Assembly: GCA_964447535.1 (NCBI GenBank)
Contig: CAYUST010000004.1
Span: forward strand, 1-64,000
Source: CAYUST01 sp964447535
GTDB lineage: Bacteria > Patescibacteriota > Gracilibacteria > Absconditabacterales > Absconditicoccaceae
Direction of reading: 5' to 3'
Length of the DNA: 64,000 nucleotides
Of this stretch, positions 51,711-61,398 are shown piece after piece. Below the pieces are notes generated by a model. That model made no database searches. It was given only the letters and a program-made list of their open reading frames with translations, and was not told where the DNA came from. Numbering within the stretch: position 1 is the stretch's first letter; the number at the start of each line of letters is the position of its first letter. A program made the translations under genes and the position numbers.

Positions 51711-53159
51711 ATGACCTATGAGCTCGTGATTGGACTAGAAGTACATCTCAAACTTACCTCTGCGCATAAGTTATTTTGTCGTTGTGCGAATGTACAGGAA
51801 TTTGAAAACCTTGCTCCCAATACGCATATTTGTCCTGTCTGTACTGGACATCCGGGTGCTTTGCCCACGCTCAATCAAGATCCACTTGCTCAAGCAATTC
51901 GTTTGTGACTTGCACTCAATTGTCATATCAACCAAGTGTCTACGTTCGATAGAAAATCCTATTTCTATCCAGATCTTCCTACGGGGTATCAGATCACCCA
52001 ACAGTTGTGTCCAACGTGCGTCGATGGAAGTGTGACGTTTTGGGTAGATAATGAATTTACACAGAGCAAGACAGTGACGATCAGAGATGCACATATCGAA
52101 ATAGATAGTGGCAAGACGACGCATACAGCTACGTGAAATTTGCTTGACTACAATCGTGCAGGCACGCCACTTGTTGAAATTGTGACTCATCCAGATTTCC
52201 GTGATGCTCCAGAAGTCACTGCATTTCTCAAAGAGATCCAAAGAATTGCAAAACGAAATAATCTCTCCGATGCGGATATGGAAAAAGGACAAATGCGTGC
52301 TGACGTCAATATTTCCCTCAGACTACCTGGTGAAAAATCGTATGGCATCAAAGTAGAAATCAAAAATATGAATTCGTTTAGCGCAGTTCGTAGAGCAATT
52401 GATTTTGAATACAAGAGACAAAGCACACTCTATGATGCAGGATCTGCTCCCGAGCAAGAAACGAGAGGACGAGATGATGCGAAGTGAACTTCGTATGTCA
52501 TGAGATCCAAAGAAAATGCTATGGACTATCGCTATATGCCCGAGCCAGATCTTCCGCCCTTGCACCTCGCCTTACACGAGATCGATCTGTGCAAAACACC
52601 TGCGATCATCATCCCAAGTGAACGTATTGCGCACTACAAAGACAACTATCAGTTCAACAAAGAATATATCAACGGGTTGATGAGTGACCCATCAGTAGAC
52701 TGGTATTTTCAACAAACCCTCCAAGCAGGTCACGACGCCAAACTTGCTGCTACACGAATTGTCTGACCAATCGCTCGTTGGTGTAATGAAACGCAAAAAA
52801 ATATAACAGACGTGCCGTTTTCATTCGATACATTTTTACAATTCCTCACCTTGCAAGCACAAGGCAAACTTTCCAATCAACAAGCCAAACAGGTGATGAA
52901 GGAATTGTTGGAAAACAATGCCTCACTCGAAACGCTCATGGCTGATCTGCCCGCTGCCGTAGACGAGACGCACATCAACATATGGCTTGATGAAATTTTC
53001 ACCACAGCGCCCCAGATGCTCGCTGATCTACGTACAGGCAATCGTAAACCGCTCTGATTCGTTATCTGACAACTTATGCAAAAATCTGCTGGGGCACTTG
53101 ATCCCAAGCAAGTAGGCTGAATGATAGAGAAATATATGGAACGTCATTCTGAGGCCTAG
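51711..53159 (+). CDS. gatB: Asp-tRNA(Asn)/Glu-tRNA(Gln) amidotransferase subunit B
   Basis: 482 residues. Binds and activates the misacylated tRNA in the GatCAB complex. VIGLEVHLKL, CRCANVQEFE...NTHICPVCTGHPGALP with the Zn-type Cys, IRLGLALNC, DYNRAGTPLVEIV, EIKNMNSF and DYRYMPEPDLPPL are all family signatures. TGA reads as Gly in IRLGLALN, TATGNLL, DAKGTSY, RIVGPIAR, and in the tail (KPLGFVIGQLM). The C-terminal tail (QVGGMIEKYME) matches the YqeY-like end. The last codons and the TAG lie in a dispersed repeat. gatA and gatC are not in the window. Confidence 0.96.
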
Positions 53160-53190
53160 CCGAAGCCCCTTAGGGGATAGCAAATCCAGG
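53142..53190. repeat. intergenic repeat overlapping the gatB stop
   Basis: CGTCATTCTGAGGCCTAGCC, GAAGCCCC, then GGATAGCAAATCC, a variant of the GTCATYCTGAG family. The gatB TAG is part of it. Confidence 0.5.
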
Positions 53191-53267
53191 CAATTGTATA
53201 CTTAGGTCAAAAAAAAGTTTCCTCGATACTTCGTTGCACTCATGATGACGAATACAAATCTGTTGTA

Positions 53268-53615
53268 TTATTTCTTGTTGTTTGCTATTTCTTGTTGTGC
53301 TTTTGTAAGTGCTTCTTTCATCTCTTGCATCAATGCATTTCCTTTGGTGGTATCACCTTGCATATACGCATTGCCTGCATGCATAGTATAATATTGGGTA
53401 ATTTTATCGACTATACATGCGAGTTGCTGCTCAGGAGTGGGTAGCTGTATGAATTGATCTACCGTCTCATCGGTGAGAAATGATCAGATAGTTGGGGTAC
53501 GAGTGAGGGTTTGCTCGAGTGCAGTTGCAACGCGTTGGTTGAGATATGCGTTTCATGAAATATGCTGAGGAGCTGTAGCAATTGCATCGGGGCCGTGTGT
53601 ATGGGTTTCACACAT
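53268..53615 (-). CDS. small soluble protein of unknown function (115 aa)
   Basis: Helical, Gln/Thr-rich. VDQFIQLPTPEQQLACIVDKI and KEALTKAQQEIANNKK look like amphipathic helices. Two TGA codons (HISGNAY, PTIGSF). It starts 11 bases after the stop of the 686-residue gene and is the last of three unknown genes on this strand. No family recognised. Confidence 0.6.
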
Positions 53616-53626
53616 GGAAAGAATAT

Positions 53627-55687
53627 TTATTTGATAAAATGTTGTTGTATATCTTGTATCTTTTTTCGATACTTAGTCAAGAGATCTCTCAGTTCGAAGA
53701 CGAGTAATCATTTGGTTTGCTTGGTGTAATTGGCAATGAGGAAATCATCCTTTTGTTGTTCGGTAAGTGCATTGACTTGTTCAAAGTGGCGAAGTGCATC
53801 TGGATCTTCTTCGTTGCGAGAGTTGGCGTCATAAATCCATGGTCACTGGACTGCTCGGAGTAAATTGTGCTTGTCGAGAAGTGCAGCATATTCTTGTATG
53901 AAAGAAACTCCTAGTTGCGCAAACCACCCATCATATTCGGTTTGTGAGAGCAGGGATCAAACAACTTGTGCTTTGGGGATGAGATTGATGTCTTTGAGGA
54001 GGAGGACGTCGGTACGTCAGGTGATATGTTTGCTATTTCGTACAAATGAACTGTCATAGACTCCTGCATCGTAGACAACCATCCTACGCCCTGTATCACT
54101 AGCATGGGTAGTTCCAAATGATGCTGGAGTATACGAGACATGTTGTTCGCTGAGCAGAATCAAACTACTTCCGAGCAGTGCTCACAAATGATTGGGCAAA
54201 CGTCAAGGAATAGAAATTTGCAACTGTGGGTCATTATCTATGAGACCAGCTTGTTCCATACAGTGAATCATGAAGAGGAGTTCTTCAGGGAAATTGCTCG
54301 GCGGAAGTAGAAGAGAGGTATTGGCATGAATGAGTTTAAATTGTGTTGCATTGAGTTTATAGGTACTTTTGAATGCATCAATTTTTTCTTGAGGAATGGC
54401 ACTAGGGAAATGAATCTTACCACCGATAGAGTAAAGCCCTGCATATTTGTCAGCGAGTTTTGAAATGCTTTGATGATATGCTCTGATCAATCAAAGTGTG
54501 CTTTGTGTCACATCGCGAGGAATGAGGGACTCAGTGAGTAAGTTCTTTCCGTCGAGTGTCTTCGCCAGTGAGGTGATGATTTCGAAGTTCTTTCCGTGGC
54601 GTTCTGATTTTCTTTTGCGGGCGAGTGCATACTTTTCGCGATTGAGTTGAAATTTTTTTCGGTCGTTGTATTGTTTTTTTGCACTTGGATAGTTGGCTTG
54701 CAGTTGGTGGTTTAGTTGTGTGTAGAGGGTAGTACTTATCTCATCTCTAGAGAGTGAGAGCAGTGGAGAAAGTGTTGTAGAAGCATGTTGTTGAATGAAT
54801 ATGATCAGATCAATAACTTTGTCGTGTACTTCTGTGTAGATTATTTGTTGCAAAGTATCTGTGTGAGCTAGGAGCAAGGGCATAATAGTTGAGATACACA
54901 AAACGTTTGTAGGATCTATGGCTACTGGCGTTTTGCTCATATCAAAATCTCTGTGAGGTGTATTGGTGAGTTCTCAGGCTCTATTGGTGAGTGATCTGAG
55001 TGTGCCACAGTACTCTCATAATGTAGCTTTATCAAGGGTGAGTATGTTTTCAAGTGAAATGCCAAGTGTCTCTTTGAGATAGCTGATTTCACTTGCATAA
55101 CTTCACAAAAAATGCACGGCTTTTTCTGTGCTAGCTTGATACGTTGTGGGTGGCGGAGTAGGTGGGAGTGTCCCAATGTCCTCCATAAAAATACTCGAGA
55201 GATGGAAATAATGTATTCACGGAAAACCCATATACGTACATTGTTCAATGATATGCTGTCTCTGTCCAAGATGCTGTGGTTGTGTGAAAATGTTCCTCAT
55301 CTGTTCGACGCCATAGAGATCGAGGAAGTGTTCGAAATGGCTTGTCGATATGATTCATATGTGTTGTGTTTCGAGTTCTGTCACGAGTCGTGAGATTAGT
55401 GCAGAATCATAGATATCGAGTTTGCCACAAATCTCAAACGCATAGCGGAGATGCGGGGAGGTAAGTAATCAAGAAATTTCTTGTGCACATTGCGCAAGGG
55501 TAGTCACAGGTAACTCACGGAGCATGAGCTGATTGTTGTGTATGCGTTGTTGGAGATCACGGTCTTCTGACGTACATACATTACTCAGTAAAGCATCTAG
55601 TAGTTGTTGCTTTGAAGAATGAGAGTCCTCGTCTGCAGGGAGCGTACAAGGCTCTACGTATATGATCTCTTGTTGGTGTTTGTTCAA
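53627..55687 (-). CDS. large protein of unknown function (686 aa), visible only with UGA = Gly
   Basis: A frame of 687 codons with about a dozen TGA codons and no other stop. Soluble, mostly helical in the first 450 residues (for example DKVIDLIIFIQQHASTTL, KKQYNDRKKFQLNREKYALA), then a mixed part with GLYSIGGKIHFP, LLFMIHCMEQAGLIDNDPQ, MVVYDAGVYDSSF and GPWIYDANSRNEEDPDAL. No signal peptide, helix bundle or nucleotide-binding motif is evident. Between genes of unknown function at 55777 and 53268. The reading is secure as a frame; the function is open. Confidence 0.72.
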
Positions 55688-55776
55688 AATCTTGCTTGCT
55701 ACTAAAAACGTAGCATTTTATAATTATATTTGCATTTAAGTCAATATGGAATTATATACGTTCTTTATGATGTCTT

Positions 55777-56958
55777 CTATCTCTCTCTCTTGGGAATGTA
55801 CTTTTCTGGTTCACGGACACATTTGAAGTCACCTATCTTGGTTTTGATTTCTTCTCTGTGTTTGCCTCACTTGTCATCGAACCAATAATAGGAAACGATA
55901 ACGGTGTTTTCGTCCATCTTGTTGTCTTTGCTAGGAATTTTTTTAATAATTCCTGGAGTACCTTTTTTGCTCACTACTTTGGTGCCAATGTGGAGGTCTT
56001 GCATATGTGCTTCAGGCAGATGCGAGTAAGTAAGCGCATCAATTTTCTCATTTTTTGTTCGTGCTTGATGTGCGAGGGAGTTGGCGATAGCCTGTGATTT
56101 TGTTTGGAGTTCATGCGCTTTGAGATGTTTGAAGGCATTTTGGGGGAGTTTTGCCAAGTGGTTGTCTTTGTGTGTATCCTCGTGAGAGTGTTTTCCTTCG
56201 GGTTGACGAGCAGAGAGTATTTCTTTTGTTTCACCTTGTTCTGTGGTGTTTATTTCTTGTTTTGCTTTCTTAGCCTTGGTAAGTGCTTCTGCATGCATCT
56301 TGGTAAGTGCATTCATATGAGTAACTGCTTCAGGATATCACACCTTGGTGATGAGTGTATAGGCTCAAAATATATTTGTAAATACCGTAAATTGTGGCTT
56401 CTGCTTATCCCTTGAAAAGAGAAAGTACACTTGCTGTCAAATTTTGGGTGTAGCTCCAGGATTGAAGAGTCCTTGTTGAATAGTATTGAAACGGTTATTG
56501 CAGAACAGTACTGGATTGTTTTTGTTGTCGTAGTGACTAATGAATCCCTCCAAGATATCTCTTGTTTCTCAAGCAGTGTTCACAAATGAGGTCGTTGGTT
56601 TTTTGATGGAGCTATACAGAGTGAAGAATCCATCCCACAAATCATGGAGAGTCCCATCTTCGTTCAAAGGGAATACGTCGCCTACTTTGAGATTTTGCAA
56701 CAATGGTGCAGGTATATCTTTGATTTGAAATGTATAACTGGCTTTTTTGTTGATGAATACCAACGTAGTGTCGGTGATTTGTTCTACGGTACAGAGATGT
56801 CCACCATCGAGTTTGAATTCAGGGTCTAGCTCTGGAGCAACGGGCTGAAAGTGTTGCTTGATAGTAGTAGCTGTTTTTTGGATTTGTGTTTCAGTAGTGT
56901 TCTTGTTTTTTGGACTTACTGATTCTACTTCTCATTTTTTGTGAAGTGTATTTTTCAT
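55777..56958 (-). CDS. protein of unknown function with SH3-like C-terminus (393 aa), visible only with UGA = Gly
   Basis: Basic N-terminus, an alpha/beta part (LVFINKKASYTFQIKDIPA, LKVGDVFPLNEDGTLHDL), CNNRFNTIQQGLF, a long charged helix (TKAKKAKQEINTTEQGETKE), and an SH3/KOW-like end: IGTKVVSKKGTPGIIKKI and VIVSYYWFDDKGGKH. Five TGA codons including the Gly of DDKGGKH and TKVGYPE. First of three unknown genes on this strand. No function assigned. Confidence 0.7.
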
Positions 56959-57027
56959 CGTGCAAATGCATAATAAATAAGTACAGTAAGTTTATGCCTT
57001 TTAGTTCATTTTGTCAAAAAATAGCCT

Positions 57028-57909
57028 ATGAAAATCACGAGACATAGCCCTGTTTTGCTCACAGAAGTCCTCGAAGCGCTCCCCACACAGGGGGTGTGGC
57101 TAGATGGCACCCTCTGACACGGCGGACATACGCAAGCTTGGCTTACACAAGAGCCTTTGATGGCAAAACGCCACGTAGTTGGGACGGATAGAGATGATGC
57201 TATGCTTGCCAAAGCACGCGATTTCTTGGCAGAAGTATGAGATAAAGTCACTTTTGTACAGGGGTCGTATGCTGATTTTGAGCTCATCCAAGAGCAGAGC
57301 GGAGTGAAGCAATTTGATGCTATGCTGCTCGATCTCGGGGTCAATATGGATCATTTCACCGATGGTGCGCGTGGATTTAGTATCAAGCGTGATGGAGTCC
57401 TCGATATGCGTTTTGATCGCTCGCGTGGCAAGACCTTGGCAGAACGTTTGGTGCAGGTCAGACTCCCACAACTCCAAGAACAACTCATGCAGCATGGTGA
57501 TTTTTCATCGAAATTCGCTCATGATTTAGCAGACGACCTACTCAGAGCGCATCGCCGCAAAGCCTTTGTCACGACCCAAGACATCAGAACGTGGTGCAAA
57601 GAGCGAGGTATGTCTGACAAAACGATTGCGATTTTGTTTCAAGCATTACGTATTTGGGTGAATGATGAACTTGGAGAGTTGCAAAAATTCTTGCAATCAT
57701 TTCCGCAATGGCTACACTCATGAGGTAAATGTATTATCATTTCCTATCATAGCGGTGAAGATCGTATGGTCAAAGAGTCCTTCAAACAGCTCATCACCGA
57801 TGGTGTATGAACCTTGATCAACAAAAAAGTAATTACTCCTGCGTATACTGAAGTACAAATAAATCCTGCTGCAAGCAGTGCAAAAATGAGAATATTTCAA
57901 AAGTTATAA
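57028..57909 (+). CDS. rsmH: 16S rRNA (cytosine1402-N4)-methyltransferase
   Basis: 293 residues. Methylates C1402 in the ribosomal P site. HSPVLLTEVLEAL, VWLDGTLGHGGHT (SAM-binding Gly loop, one Gly TGA), VGTDRDDAML, FDAMLLDLGVN, GFSIKRDGVLDMRFD, AHRRKAFVTTQ and ALRIWVNDELGEL are all family motifs. Usual LGVSS is LGVNM here. CIIISYHSGEDRMVK follows a TGA TGA-like Gly pair (HSGGKC). The conserved SFHSLEDR is SYHSGEDR. Followed by an ftsL-like gene as in dcw clusters; mraZ is absent. Confidence 0.96.
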
Positions 57910-57935
57910 TCTACTTTTTTGCAATATCGTTTCCT

Positions 57936-58298
57936 ATGAATAAAATAGCTTTTCTGACTAGTATCTCAAAACAATACTTGTCGTTACAACAATCACTCAG
58001 ACGTCACAAAAAAACTATGAGTACGATTAAACTCGTCCTTGTTTCTCTCCTTTTTTTCTTTGCTATCGGCTACTATGCCAAAGAAATCAATGAATTATCT
58101 ACCAAAGGATACTTTCTCAAACAAGAAATGAAAGAGCTCGAACAGCTTGCTTTCAAAGAACACATCATTGAGCTAGATGTCCTTCTTCTCGAAAGGAAAC
58201 TTTGGGATACCGTTAGTCAAGAAAATGCTCGTCGATACGAAAGTGATCGTGTGGTAGTGTTGTATGCGAATCAACAGGAAAAGAAGGAAGAGGAATAA
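57936..58298 (+). CDS. FtsL-like small membrane protein
   Basis: 120 residues, type II membrane protein: a basic cytoplasmic part (RRHKKTMSTIK), one helix (LVLVSLLFFFAIGYYA) and an extracytoplasmic coiled coil (LKQEMKELEQLAFKEHIIELDVLL). Size, topology and position directly after rsmH fit FtsL, whose sequence is poorly conserved. FtsL recruits FtsI to the divisome. The class B PBP is not next to it but at 3425. The stop lies within the left arm of a palindromic repeat. Confidence 0.6.
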   Translation: MNKIAFLTSISKQYLSLQQSLRRHKKTMSTIKLVLVSLLFFFAIGYYAKEINELSTKGYFLKQEMKELEQLAFKEHIIELDVLLLERKLWDTVSQENARRYESDRVVVLYANQQEKKEEE

Positions 58299-58400
58299 TA
58301 ATCCCCCGGCTCGTTTCACTCGCCACCCCCTTTTCCAAGGGGGAACGGCAGAGTATACCCCCTTGGAAAAGGGGGTGCCCCGAAGGGGCGGGGGATTATT
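58297..58400. repeat. large GC-rich palindromic repeat carrying both flanking stop codons
   Basis: Outer arms AATAATCCCCCG / CGGGGGATTATT (12 bp) and inner arms of 20 bp (CACCCCCTTTTCCAAGGGGG and its exact complement) with a 14-nt spacer. The TAA of the ftsL-like gene overlaps the left outer arm and the TAA of dus lies inside the right one. Likely also a two-way terminator. Full-length member of the family at 3155, 32900 and 63393. Confidence 0.85.
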
Positions 58401-59445
58401 GTTCGGCGAAAAACCTTTCCAAACACTCCCTCAATGGCACATAGTCATCTATTTTCGCGATCTGTTGTTTGAGTTCTTTGTTGTTGGGGATTCAGGTGAC
58501 ATAGGCGAAAAGATATTTTCTGATCTCTCTTGGAGTTGCCCAGCGTTCACGGAATAATTTTCAGGCATGGAGCTGAGGGATAAGATCTTCTAGTTCCTGC
58601 TTGGTAGGCTGTCTCAAAGGCATTTTCTCAGGTTGTGCATACTGTGCAAGGTATCGTTCGCAGACCATCATCAGATCAAGATGGCGAAGGACGACCTCTT
58701 TTTTTTCAGCGAGGGTGGGCGTATGTGGTGTCAAAATTCGCGGATTACCAATTGCTGATTGTGCTATCATGGTACCGTCCAAAACTATTTTTCCGTCCGG
58801 AGAACTGCAACGTTGCACTGCATCTTCATATGATCTCAAACCTCCATTACCGATGATGACTTTGTCAGGCAGTGCTTGTTTGAGACGATATATAAAATCT
58901 CGATCTACTTCTCCGGCATGACTTTGTTGATATGTTCTGCCGTGCAAGGCAATGAGCCATACGTGTTTCGCTGCGGCACACACAAAGTCGAATTGTTCTT
59001 CTTTGTCCTCGACATTGAGTCCTACTCTCGTTTTGAGACTGAGACGCATTCAGGTGTCTGCAAGTTGTGCCAAGAGATCGAGCGCATTTTTCCTGTCTTT
59101 GAGAAGCGCACTTCATGCACCGCATTTCATGATAGTCGGTGAGGGGCATCACATATTTATTTCAAGTGAGGTGAAGCCGTACGTTTGGCGAAGGTCCAGC
59201 GCGCATTGTTTGAGTGAATCAATATTGCCTCAGAAAATTTGCACAATCAACTCTGGTTCAAAGTCCGTCGTGAGGATATGGTGTACTACACCAGCTGGAG
59301 CATGAATATAGCCATCTGCACTCATAAATTCAGTCCAGAGCATCAGCTCATCTATTGGATTTCCGTGACGTGCGAAAACCTCCTTACAGATAATTCTGTA
59401 GGCGCAATCAGTAATTCAATCCATAGGGGCGAGGCAGATACGCAT
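58396..59445 (-). CDS. dus: tRNA-dihydrouridine synthase
   Basis: 349 residues, FMN enzyme reducing uridines in the tRNA D loop. CLAPMDGITDCAYR, VQIFGGNI, INMGCPSPTIMKCGAGSALL with the catalytic Cys (in MKCGAG), KTRVG, HGRT and GNGGLRSYEDA are family motifs. TGA encodes Gly in MDGIT, FGGN, MGCPSP and GAGSA, four invariant positions, so a standard-code reading gives no recognisable start. The start ATG follows AACAAATAATC without Shine-Dalgarno. DusA/B/C class not resolved. Confidence 0.95.
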
Positions 59446-59492
59446 AACAAATAATCAAATAGACAAATTAACAAATATTCAAATGTACCTCG

Positions 59493-59533
59493 CGTCATTG
59501 CGAGGAGGAGTGCAACGACGACGTGGCAATCCA
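59493..59533. repeat. intergenic repeat, inverted copy of the 1520 family
   Basis: CGTCATTGCGAGG...CGTGGCAATCC, reverse complement of the ends seen at 1520. The remaining stretch to htpX is AT-rich and holds one promoter. Confidence 0.65.
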
Positions 59534-59683
59534 GGAAAGCATACATAAGGATTTCTGGATGCTTCCCTTTCGCAAAGCTCAACGTCAGCATGACCATGTT
59601 TATGCTGATTTTGAGGCGAAATACAAGATTGCATGTGGGTTTTAGGAAGCTTAAAAAATCCTTAGACATAGAGAGAGGATGAC

Positions 59684-59711
59684 TTGTAAAGAACGAGTAT
59701 TTACATACTAT
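59684..59711 (+). promoter_or_regulatory. candidate htpX promoter
   Basis: TTGTAA, 16 bp, TACTAT, 36 bp before the start codon. Confidence 0.4.
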
Positions 59712-59747
59712 ATCATTGTGTTTTAATTATTTATGCACAACTACATT

Positions 59748-60638
59748 ATGCAACTGCTCAAAAGACGATGATTATTTCTACTCACCAACTTAGCGATCAT
59801 TGTGTTGATCAATATTATTTTGGTCATTTTGGAGCGTTACTTTGGGTTTCGTATTATGTCTGGAGGCTACACGGGATTGCTCGTGATGGCATTCGTTTTC
59901 GGTTTTGTCGGAGCGATCATCAATCTCCAAATCAGTAGATGGATGGCAAAAAGAGCCTACAATATTCAGCTCATCGATGAACAATCGAGTGCTCAACATC
60001 CACATCTCGCAGTCGTCTATCGCACCGTACAAAAAATTTCCCAACAATACAATATCACCTTCCCAGAAGTTGGTTTCTACAAATCAGCTAGCCCAAATGC
60101 ATTCGCTACTGGACCGAGCAAAAATCGTTCATTAGTGGCTGTTTCAACAGGGTTGCTCGAACGTATGTCAGCTGATGAAATTGAAGGAGTTGTCTGACAT
60201 GAAATGGCGCATATTCTCAATGGGGACATGGTCACGATGACCTTGCTTCAGGGTATTCTCAATACGTTCACAATTTTCTTTGCGAGAGTGATTGCTACTG
60301 CGATTAGTGCTGGTTCCAAAGATGACAACAACCAGATCGGTGGTTTCGCCTATTTCGCCATTGTCATGGTGTTGGATATCCTCTTGGGAATGATAGCGAG
60401 CGTGATCCTCATGCGATACTCGAGACAAAGAGAATTTGCAGCAGATGCAGGAAGTGCGGAGCATGTAGGCACTGCCAAGATGATCGCAGCGTTGCGCAAA
60501 CTCCAAGAGTTCTCCAACAAACCTGTAGAGCAAGATCAATACGCCATTATGAAAATCAGTGGTGGCAAGGTATGGCTTCGTCTCTTCAGTTCTCATCCGA
60601 GTTTGGAGAGCAGAATAGAGGCGTTACAAAACATGTAA
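59748..60638 (+). CDS. htpX: HtpX-type membrane metalloprotease
   Basis: 296 residues. Two N-terminal helices (LFLLTNLAIIVLINIIL, LLVMAFVFGFVGAII), zinc motif HEMAH preceded by GVVG (Gly is TGA), ILNGDMVTMTLLQG, and the third ligand in SRQREFAADAGSA. This is the family pattern HExxH...ExxAD. SPNAFATG is also typical. Degrades damaged membrane proteins. A second TGA (KRRGLFLL) lies in the first line. ATG at 59733 is in frame and would add five residues. C-terminal LFSSHPSLESRIEAL is standard. Confidence 0.94.
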
Positions 60639-60666
60639 CAGATTATTTTATTCTTACCTACCTATC

Positions 60667-60879
60667 ATGGTTTCACTTACGCACAACAAAAATCTAGGAA
60701 ACTCTCTTACTCACAACAAAAATCTGGAAACCACCCTTGATTCCACACCAAAAAACGCCTATGGTAAAGTTACGCAAACATCCAATGATCTAAGCAATGT
60801 CCTCAAGTACGGTGATGGAAGCTCGAGAGATGCTTTCTTGCGCTATCTCGATGAGGTGGAAGCGCATTTCAGAGGGTAA
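60667..60879 (+). CDS. small protein with duplicated N-terminal motif (70 aa)
   Basis: Two copies of SLTHNKNL in tandem at residues 3-10 and 13-20, encoded by a near-exact DNA duplication. Then a short linker and a helical end (GDGSSRDAFLRYLDEVEAHF). No TGA, no membrane segment. It starts 28 bases after htpX, probably on the same transcript. Not recognised. Confidence 0.55.
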   Translation: MVSLTHNKNLGNSLTHNKNLETTLDSTPKNAYGKVTQTSNDLSNVLKYGDGSSRDAFLRYLDEVEAHFRG

Positions 60880-60914
60880 GCTTTATTATTTGTAGTAAAG
60901 TTTTATAAATAAGT

Positions 60915-61298
60915 TTATGGAGAAAGCTCATAGGCAACTGTCTGTAGATAGCCATATCTTTTCTTTTTCCCTAGGGTGTTAACGGTGAATCACAGATCAG
61001 TGAAAACCTGTTGTCGCTCGGGATTTTTTTTGAAGTTGAGCTGGAAGTATGCCTGGAGGTCAAGTTTATGGATACCGTATTGCAGGAGGTTGCTGATGAT
61101 GTCACTGAGCGCAGGGATGAGTTTGGAATGCGTGAAGGTTTCTTCAAGGATGATAATGGGGAGATGCGTAGCTTTGAGCATGCTTAGTAGATGGAGGATT
61201 TGCACATCTGTCATGTGATGGAGCGTGTAGGCGATGAGCAGTGCGTGTGGTGTATGTTGTTGGATAGCCTTGAGGAGGACAGTATCATCTCAGACGTA
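60915..61298 (-). CDS. C-terminal part of an alpha/beta protein (5' end in gap)
   Basis: 127 codons up to TAA. ALLIAYTLHHMTDVQILHLL, LPIIILEETFTHSKLIPAL and LQAYFQLNFKKNPERQQVF suggest alternating strands and helices. It may be a separate gene or the end of the AAA/CYTH protein on the other side of the gap. Two TGA codons (YVGDDTV, TDLGFTV). Confidence 0.5.
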
Positions 61299-61398
61299 NN
61301 NNNNNNNNNNNNNNNNNNNNNNNNNNNNNNNNNNNNNNNNNNNNNNNNNNNNNNNNNNNNNNNNNNNNNNNNNNNNNNNNNNNNNNNNNNNNNNNNNN
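61299..61398. other. scaffold gap (100 N)
   Basis: No shared flanks. Confidence 0.95.

Noticed and set aside
54937..55269. Minus-strand 110-codon frame
   Set aside because: It lies in another frame of the continuous 686-aa gene, which is better supported by the flanking frame continuity.
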